DNA of 64,000 nucleotides from the NCBI GenBank assembly GCA_963971405.1, contig OZ020484.1:2170001-2234000 (forward strand), written 5' to 3'. This stretch comes from Psococerastis gibbosa. Its lineage: Eukaryota > Arthropoda > Insecta > Psocodea > Psocidae. Of the stretch, positions 56,851-64,000 are shown piece after piece (within the stretch, counting starts at the first letter, position 1; every line of letters begins with the position of its first letter). The position numbers and the translations under genes were made by a program. A model generated the notes under the pieces. It saw only the letters and a program-made list of their open reading frames with translations. It did not search any database and was not told the origin of the DNA.

Positions 56851-58499
56851 GGGGGGGGTCAGCGGGAATATTCAGTGGATTATAACATTAAAAAACATCA
56901 TTATTATTAATTCCCACTGTAAACCCATATTATCTAGTGTAAGTTCATTAATTTTTGGGGGGTCCAGACCCCCTGACCCCCCCTAAAATGCCCCCTTGAG
57001 TACCGTAGGTCAAAAGTAAATTACAGTATTTACAGTATAACCCTTCACAATAAACTGTACGTACCTACAATACCCACTTGAAAACAAAATTTGCTTAAGT
57101 TAATACAAAAAATTAAAAACAAAAGTATTAATAACTTTGCACACAATTCAGTAAATTCACAAACAAAAGTAGAACTTAGTTAAAGCGTAAAAGTTAAACA
57201 AGTCCCCAAGCATGCGCACTTTGCGCAGTGCAAACGAATGTGGAAACACAGGTGTGACGCTGACCGACTCGTGAACCATTAATGCTATCTGGCAACTATG
57301 GGTGAACTTTTTCGTGTTACAGATGCAGGCGTATCTTCCAAATTCACCCTCATCGCTAAAGAAGTATAACTTCAAAAATACTATAGGTTACTACAGTGGC
57401 TCCCAACCTATGGGTCGCAACAAGTAACTCGTGTGTCGCGAAAATTTTTAGGTTAAAAGTAACCTCATTCAACTCGCTCTCGTACTTGTTTACAACCCAA
57501 GGCCTAATACAATGTCAATGGTAAGCATGTCTAAGCTTGTCCATTGTCACTTGTAATCGGTGTGGGTTGACATCTAGACGTGAACCGGTTTGGCAATTGC
57601 CAAAAATTCATACGGAAAAAATACCAATCATGTCCGAAAAACTGATGTGGTCGCTGGAAGAGCAAGGTTCAATAGATCACACTAGAAGTAGGTCTACATC
57701 CATAAAAAGCCCTTCAAATAATTGAATTAACTTTACAGCATATAATTCAATATCGTTAGAATGTCTACAGCAAATTACTTACTCACCTGTGATTCCTTGT
57801 GAATGTAGTTCTAAATGGGAGAGATGGAAAATTTGCCCCCACCGAAGTATATTTTTGAATTTTAGGCGCCACCTATCACGTCTTTTCAGTGACTGGTCAT
57901 GAGAGATGTGGCAGCTGGCAGCTGAAATAGGAAAAACAATTTTTTTGGCGGGAAGTCAGTGTCCCATCTCTCCTATGTCGGACTATTTACTATAAGAAAC
58001 CCATCATGTCTTGCCTGAGCCGCGTAAGTCGGGCTTTCCAGGGTTCGTGTTGATGATATAGGTCTCCGGTTGGCCCGTACATCAAAAATAGAAGAAATGC
58101 TGTTCTAAATTTTTATACATAGTTTTTAGCCGGTGTTAACACCGTTTGGCCCCAGTTTTTGAAGGCGTGAACATCCCCTTACATTTGTTTCATCACTTCA
58201 AAAACTATGGCCGAATGGTGTGAATGCTGGCTACACACTATGTCTATCAAAATGTAGAAGAGCATTCCCTCTTTTCTTTTCTACTCTCATGTATGGCTCT
58301 ATAATCGATATTTCATAGAAATTCGTCTTTAAAATAAATAAATAAATAAAAAAAGCGTGTCTGTTCTTCTCTTATCATACCGAAAAGGCGCTGTTTTCAA
58401 TACAGAGGCAGATTGAGAACGCAATGTGCCGACTGGCCGGAATGCAATGGACAGCCTGCTCCGGAACTAATAAATAAATAATGTCTTTTTTTAGTTCTT

Positions 58500-58670
58500 T
58501 TACGAAGCCAACCTAGCGGAGTTCGGGCTATAAAGCCCTCTCTTACACTCAACTAGAACCACCTGCTTTACATGCCCTCCGAAGCATGGCCGGAAAATGC
58601 AGGAAGAGTGGGACTCGAACCAACAACCTTTCGGGTGAAAGTCGGATTTCGTACCACAGCCCAATTTCTT
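58500..58670 (-). repeat. tRNA-related SINE-like element (family D)
   Basis: Reverse strand: GGTTCGAGTCCC B box preceded by TGGGCTGTGGTACGAAATCC, then the shared body CATGCTTCGGAGGGCATGTA and a GAGAGGGCTTTATAGCCCGA segment. Confidence 0.7.
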
Positions 58671-59091
58671 ATATTTTAAGCGTTTAATATGAATAATAAA
58701 AGACTCGTTCAAAAAATTTAGAAGTATAAACGAAAAATACGGACTACTAGACATATTGTACTACCGACAGGAAAACTTTGCAAATATCTTATAATCAGGA
58801 ATACCTATTTTAAGTATTTAAGCAAATTTGTGGGAAACACATAAAATAAGAGGCAACTGAGAAATGAAGACACATTGTGACAGACTATTCCTATAGGAAA
58901 CATAACAAACATGGCAGACGCATTAATTAAACAGTTTTGCCAGAGATATTTAACAAATTGCCATTTATACTAAACAATTGAATTAAATATTTCAATTAAA
59001 ATTTCAAATACAGACTAATTAGTCATTATATTTATTTTACATTTGCCTGGGGCCTAGAGTGGGTACTCTTTAATTATTAATTATTTTGCAG

Positions 59092-59240
59092 TGCCACTGC
59101 TCAAAGATCGCTTGATAACGCTCGATAAGCGGAAGCTTGAGCGTGATAATTTAATTTCTACATTAAAAAATTGTCAAGGGTTACTGGACAAGAAGAGAAC
59201 GCGAAGTAAAATGGTTATTAATGCCCGGGAACTAGAGCAG
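59092..59240 (+). CDS. Orphan candidate exon, about 49 codons
   Basis: A strong acceptor (TTAATTATTTTGCAG) and a strong donor (GAGCAG|GTACTC) bracket an open frame: PLLKDRLITLDKRKLERDNL then ISTLKNCQGLLDKKRTRSKM and VINARELEQ. It is charged and helix-forming, possibly a coiled coil. The entry phase (one base carried in) equals the phase left by SCAF exon 6, giving HLS-V-PLLKDRL. But the exon is 149 bp, not a multiple of three, and it is not the expected RRM sequence. A partial copy of its acceptor and first ~40 bp sits at 59290-59335. I do not recognise the peptide; it may belong to SCAF, to another gene, or to a mobile element. Confidence 0.35.
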
Positions 59241-59329
59241 GTACTCAATACTGGTTTAGTATACTGTATTTAACTATTAATTCAAACTATATTTTGCAGT
59301 GCCACTGGTCAAAGATAGCTCGATAAGCA

Positions 59330-59770
59330 GAAGCTTGTGTCTTGATTTTAACAGCGAGATTTCAGTGGATTTACACATGAGGTCCCAGGAAGCCAAAAAA
59401 GCGGTGAAAATGTCTGTCTGTTCGTCGATTTCTGGGCAATATTCTCAGTAAATTGTGATGAAATTTGACATGTAGGTTCACAAAAATCATGTCTCGGGAT
59501 TATTATTTTTTTTACATTTTGGCTAACTCAATTTAGTGGGGTTTACCCTACATAAAAAAGAAATGGCTACAACAATCTTATTTTAAAAATGCACATATAC
59601 GTATTCTAGTCGTTTTTAATGTCAACAAAACCCAATAGGTCGCTTGGGTCAGGCCGCAAGAAACTCTTTAAAAAACTCATTTTCATGAAAAATTACTAAA
59701 AAATTATTTTTCGGTGGAACGCGTTCTAACTTGAGGTGCGTTAAATAGAGTAACAAAACCGATACTCGGC
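59330..59770 (+). repeat. Family A fragment, diverged
   Basis: GCGAGATTTCAGTGGATTTA, TGATGAAATTTGACATGTAG, GGCTAACTCAATTTAGTGGG and TTTTCATGAAAAATTACTAA follow the order of 7274-8010. Confidence 0.65.
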
Positions 59771-59928
59771 AAGTTGACTGAGGCATACTGTGCAAGTGTT
59801 GCGCGATTAACAGTCATCTTGCAAATGCTATGAAAAGCTTAAAGCTCGCAACGCATGTATCATTTTTAAGATGACTGTTGTTCCCGTAATACTTACACAG
59901 TATGCATCAGTCAACTTACCTTGACTTT
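59768..59928. repeat. Foldback element (about 160 bp)
   Basis: CAAGTTGACTGAGGCATACT against AGTATGCATCAGTCAACTTA, with further inner pairing AACAGTCATCTT / AAGATGACTGTT. No coding capacity. Confidence 0.75.
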
Positions 59929-60004
59929 TATTATGGGACGTATTGCTCAACCCAAAGAAGTTTACCTATACTATACGTAATAACCATTGTACTTGATTAA
60001 ATGT

Positions 60005-60360
60005 TTATTTTCTTCTTCTTCAAATCCCTCTTCTATCAAAGATCATCAAGGTAATCGTAGTCTTGATGAGGATTGTAACGTAGTGGTTTCCCGTTGCCTT
60101 GTGCATCCTTGTGCCGTTGACTCTTCATTGAATTCCTCCACCTTCCCAACCCCAGGACAAAAGAGTGCCTTGCACAAAAAAGACTGTGTTTTCGCTTACC
60201 CCGGCTGAAGCTCTGTCCCTATCTCTTCAGTCAGTAGTCACCATTACGTGCTTCCATCTTCACCACGAGGAGGTACACATTAGGGATTTTCGCGGCTTAG
60301 CCTCTTGAGACCAGCCATAAGGCATTTCTCAGAAGCTCAGCTACCTTGGAGTTCTTATCT
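60005..60360. repeat. Family M dispersed repeat, copy 3
   Basis: CTTCTATCAAAGATCATCAA, TTGTGCATCCTTGTGCCGTT, CCCAACCCCAGGACAAAAGA and CAGAAGCTCAGCTACCTTGG parallel 14145-14480. Confidence 0.65.
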
Positions 60361-60394
60361 TTCTTATCGAGTACAATAGTTATTATATTCATCT

Positions 60395-60533
60395 ATGAAG
60401 GGTTGCTCCACTATCGTTGGTAAAGCTACGGATAGTAGTATCGGAAGGAAGCCACCTTATTCGTGCGCATGGCGAATTCTTTCGATTACACTATCCGTAG
60501 CTTTACCATCTATGGTGGGAGCAACCTTTAGTC
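60395..60533. repeat. Foldback element (about 139 bp)
   Basis: Left AAGGGTTGCTCCACTATCGT and GGTAAAGCTACGGATAGT, right ACTATCCGTAGCTTTACCAT and CTATGGTGGGAGCAACCTT; clear inverted arms of about 38 bp with a mismatch or two. Confidence 0.75.
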
Positions 60534-60559
60534 TTTGGCACCAAGTGAAATGTTACGTA

Positions 60560-60705
60560 AGCTATTAGTGATGGGGTCTGCACCCACTCCCGAAACGTCG
60601 CCACCTTCCCCTGACAATGGGCTCCGCCTTAATGGTTCGATGACTGTAAGGTCCCCGTCTCTAATTACTATTAACTCAGCAGGCAATGAAAGCCAAACTA
60701 ACCCT
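60560..60705 (+). repeat. Dispersed repeat, copy 2 (related to 2905-3060)
   Basis: CACCCACTCCCGAAACGTCG, CCCCTGACAATGGGCTCCGC and CAGGCAATGAAAGCC correspond to the block at 2905-3060. Confidence 0.5.
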
Positions 60706-61167
60706 TTGTTAAACGAAATCTATTGGAAAGTATTTGTAAAGCCATGATTGAGGAGTTATAAATTTGAAGAATGTTCCGCAACATTTTAATACGTATTGTA
60801 GGGCCACCCATTATCACCGTGTTGCCAAACCACATTGACTTTTAAAAAAAAATCAAACAAACATGTTATAAATCATATCATTTAATGGCTCTACGATACG
60901 TATTTCCTGTGAAATATATGAATAATGGGGTGTCGGACACCCTCTTAAGGCAGATCTTTCCCTTTTTTTTTTTTTCAACAACATCGGGTGATAGCTAATT
61001 AATTTATTTCGCGGACCAGAGCCTTTATAGTGACAAAAGTGCTCTTAAAACGCGGCCTATAATATATAAACTACGATACTACCCTTTAGATTTTGTCTTG
61101 TAAGCTATTGTCCATAAAAATCTATAAAGTAAGTTATGTTTCTGAAATACGTCGTCTGCTTTTTCCT

Positions 61168-61757
61168 TTAAGAGGACATGATACGTAGAAAATAAGCACC
61201 TCAAAATTTGTTGTTTTTCTTGACTTTTTATTTTTTAATTAATCAACAAAGTTATTAAATATTGGACTCATGTAAGCTGTATGAGACTACTTCATGCATA
61301 ATATAATAGGAAATATAAAAATTTTGGTACCTTCCGTCTTCAGTCTCCCCTCCAAAGTCCCTCTGGGGTCTATTTAATACCTCGGTCGGCGATGTCACCA
61401 AAATGGCTGTCTGGTCTCACGCCACTCGCTTTCGCGGAAAACCGTCAGCAGTTTTGGGCCTGGGCGAGACAGGCACTCAGCAAGTCGTCCATAAGTATGG
61501 CTAGAATATAGATCCCAGAGGGGCAGAGGCGACGATCCTCTGACATTAGTTCTTTCATAAAAACAAGTGGGGACTAAAATTTCGCATAAAATAGAATTTT
61601 TGGTAAAACTACAAAACTGAAAATTAAAAATACCCGATTACATGATGCACGAAGTAGTACAACTTAAGTGAGCCAAATTTTGAATAACTTGCTGAGTTAA
61701 TGAAATAAAAAAGAAAGGTATTTAATTTTGAGTTATATTTTGAGCATATCCTCTTAA
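61168..61757. repeat. Palindromic family F element, expanded
   Basis: Left TAAGAGGACATGATACGTAG with AATTAATCAACAAAGTTATT and GACTACTTCATGCATAATAT; right inverse partners ACATGATGCACGAAGTAGTA, TTTTGAATAACTTGCTGAGT and ATATCCTCTTAA. The middle 61325-61600 is unrelated, GC-richer sequence with no gene seen. Confidence 0.7.
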
Positions 61758-62040
61758 GATTATTTTACTTTCTAGATTTACAATAGTTCATGGAAAGAAA
61801 TGTATTCTGTATTATCAAAGTTTATATGTTTCAGGTGTATCTTGCCAATATAGCCACTATGCAACGAGAATTTAATCAATTAGTTCTCACACCACGTTGT
61901 TTTCAAAAAAAAATTGGGAAGATAACCACTGCGCCCTCGTGTGGTATAGCTTGTGTATTTTTACGAGTCTCAGCAAGTCGTAACTCAGATATTCCTATAG
62001 GAACAACTGAAAACATTATTATTACTACTTTTATTTATTA

Positions 62041-62437
62041 TGAGTGTACATCCCGTAGGAAATTGGCAGCCCGAAATTTAGTACTTTTTTATTTTTTATT
62101 TAATTAACCAAGCAAGTTATTAAAGATGTGGCCCATTTAAGGTGTTGAAGACTACTTCATGCATCATATAATAAGGTATTTTTAATTTTCGAAATTGTAG
62201 TTTTTTCATAAACATGATAATAATTTATAAACAATGACTTTTCAATAGATAATAATGATAATAGATACTATGAAGAGTCTGCAATTTCGAAAATTAAAAA
62301 TATTATTATTTGATGCATGAAGTAGACTTCTACAACTTAAATGAGCCAAATCTTTAATAACTTACTTAGTCAATTAAATAAAAAATAAAAAGTATTAAAT
62401 TTCGGGCTGGCAATTTCATGCGTGATGTACACTCTTA
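62041..62437. repeat. Palindromic family F element, compact
   Basis: Left TGAGTGTACATCCCGTAGGA with GGCAGCCCGAAATTTAGTAC; right AGTATTAAATTTCGGGCTGG with CGTGATGTACACTCTTA. Arms of about 170 bp pair across an AT-rich centre, including CTACTTCATGCATCATATAA against TTATTTGATGCATGAAGTAG. Confidence 0.8.
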
Positions 62438-63410
62438 ACAATAGACTATTATTCACGTAAAAATAAATCAGTGAATATATTAGAATAAGCTGTCAAATCG
62501 GTTCTCAGGATAATGCACATGTGATGAGTTACGTATAAGTCTCTGGTCGCAGACGTATACGGAGAGTTCTATATGGGAGAGATGAGAAATACGTTCCTGC
62601 CAAATTATTTTTTAATATCAGGTGCCCCCAGCCACGTCTTTTAATGACTCGTTAAGGCACGAGGCACCCAAAACTCATAAAAATAATTTCTCTAATAGAG
62701 AACTCTACGTAGACTGATAATTTTACGAGCCTGCTACCAACTATGCTACCAGAGGTTTTTAAATAAGTTATAAATTGTGCTTATTACAACAGGAACAAAA
62801 GGCGTTTATGTTATTATGGACTATCCTGAAGCCTTGATAGTCTTTAGATCATCAAGGCATTTAATAAGCCAGAGATTTCAAAATATTTTGTAAACCACTG
62901 ACGACCAGTTCTTTCGGACGAAATTAATTAATTCTTCATTCTGCAGATGTAAAATTTATAAAATATGCAAGCTTTCGCAGTAAATTTTGCATTTCCTCAC
63001 TTATAATACTATTGCTGTAAAAAAACACGATAAAGTGCTTTATACTGATTTCATTCAGTAGTAGTAACTCAGTCGGGTGAATACTCTGCGTTTCGAGAAA
63101 GCTTTAATTTTTTATGAATTTTTCATCTGACCACTTCTTGGCGGTGTAACGAAGATTTCATTATTTTCGTGAAAAAGAATTAAGGTGTCATTGTTTACAA
63201 AATATTTTGAAATATCTCTTAAAGTGGGACTGTATTATATATTGTATTATTGTTATTTACGGCATTCCATCACAGAACTATTGTGGCTATATTTTGTTTG
63301 CTTTTTGTGCTATATTTATTCACAGTGAAAGTGTCAGATGTTCCAGGCACCTGCCTGTGGCATTAATGTGTAATTATTGGGGCATTCTGTATCGGTCTCA
63401 CATAATTATT
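62438..63410. other. Gene-free stretch
   Basis: AT-rich with no repeat or coding exon that I can support. Confidence 0.4.
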
Positions 63411-63654
63411 GTAACACCCTGTAGCTGCCAATGAATGGCTTTCTACGGGCTTTGCTAGAAGAGTGCTGAATTAGCAGCACGACTTCGGGACAGTCCGTAA
63501 CACTCTTCTAGCACAGCCCATAGAATGCCAATCATTGGAGAGCTACTGGGTTGTCAGGTGCTCCAGACACAGTCCGAAGACGCGCTGCTAGATCAGCACT
63601 CTTCTAGCACAGACCGTAGAAAGCCATTCATTGACAGCTATACAGGGTGTTGCA
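63411..63654. repeat. MITE-like element with inverted ends and internal repeats
   Basis: The ends ACACCCTGTAGCTGCCAATG and TGACAGCTATACAGGGTGTT are inverse. Inside them AATGGCTTTCTACGGGCTTT then GCTAGAAGAGTGCTGA pairs with TCAGCACTCTTCTAGCACAG then ACCGTAGAAAGCCATT. A third ACTCTTCTAGCACAGCCCAT copy lies at 63501-63520. Confidence 0.75.
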
Positions 63655-64000
63655 ATATATGAGACAGATACAGAATGCGCTAACAATTACCCATTAATAA
63701 TGCCTGAGCACCTGAGAAAAGCTTATGGCGCACAACGGTTACTCTTAAAGCTGTATGCTGCTGGATATTGGAGAGAAATGGCTGGTTTTCCGCTAAGGGA
63801 TTATTTTTAATTTTGACGTGGCACTGGACAATACGTTGTGGCTTCACTTTTTCTTCCTCATTAGCTAACAATGGGCCACTTTCCTTTAAAAAATCAAACA
63901 TGGTGGGCCACCGCCTTGCTGTGACTGTCACTTCGCATCCCCATACTTATCTTATGGAAAGAGATGCAGTCAGCACAACAGGGTAGCTTCTCGCGAGAAC

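Larger units (their letters stand above)
54014..59091. other. Probable continuing SCAF intron, repeat-rich
   Basis: No exon encoding the expected RRM is visible. It holds family B fragments (54285-54700), a GAGAGAGAGA-containing stretch near 55080, a family C SINE-like copy (55150-55295), a family A copy (55367-56215), two family D SINE-like copies (56680-56850, 58500-58670) and AT-rich filler. Confidence 0.5.

Noticed and set aside
63680..63931. 83-codon minus-strand open frame
   Set aside because: No splice context or recognisable motif and close to the window end; cannot be distinguished from chance.

Overview
This is eukaryotic, invertebrate-type genomic DNA. Genes are split by introns with standard GT/AG borders, gene density is low, and most of the window is transposon debris, short inverted-repeat elements, tRNA-derived SINE-like sequence and homopolymer or microsatellite tracts. 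The conserved proteins look metazoan. Arthropod (possibly crustacean or chelicerate) is my best guess, but the sequence alone does not prove it.

Layout. (1) 1751-7079, minus strand: eight consecutive, phase-consistent coding exons of a TBC1D19-type TBC-domain protein; the first coding exon and the last ~30 residues are not found. (2) 9284-10058, minus: the spliceosomal core protein Sm D2 (SNRPD2), two coding exons. (3) 10313-15793, plus: an unrecognised three-exon gene for a 274-residue membrane protein, head to head with SNRPD2 across 254 bp. A phase-compatible fourth exon at 20009-20360 could supply another C-terminus. (4) 26149-29349, minus: a complete three-exon cytosolic Cu/Zn superoxide dismutase (SOD1), with LINE remnants in intron 2. 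(5) 31467-31916, plus: an ARL14EP-domain protein, head to head with SOD1. A near-intact Tc1-like transposon and a near-perfect hairpin lie between them. (6) 34829 to beyond 54013, plus: the first six coding exons of a SCAF4/SCAF8-type protein (RNA polymerase II CTD-interacting domain, coiled coil, RS domain). Its RRM and 3' end are not found.

Mobile DNA. There are two Tc1-like DD34E elements with IR/DR ends (29850-31373, 39858-41350), a TA-flanked head-to-head dimer of a third Tc1-like element (10670-12194), a hAT-like element (33220-33832), and many non-LTR retrotransposon fragments (RT, RNase H and C-terminal parts). At least a dozen short foldback or MITE-like families are present, the most abundant with about eight copies. 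A GC-rich tandem array lies at 23.0-24.4 kb and has dispersed single copies elsewhere.

The genes do not form a pathway. They are mostly housekeeping genes (splicing, transcription termination, oxidative defence, Rab regulation). The most interesting points are the unassigned membrane-protein gene, the self-inverted Tc1 dimer, transposon insertion between the SOD1 and ARL14EP-like genes, and an orphan exon with a partial tandem copy at 59.1-59.3 kb.
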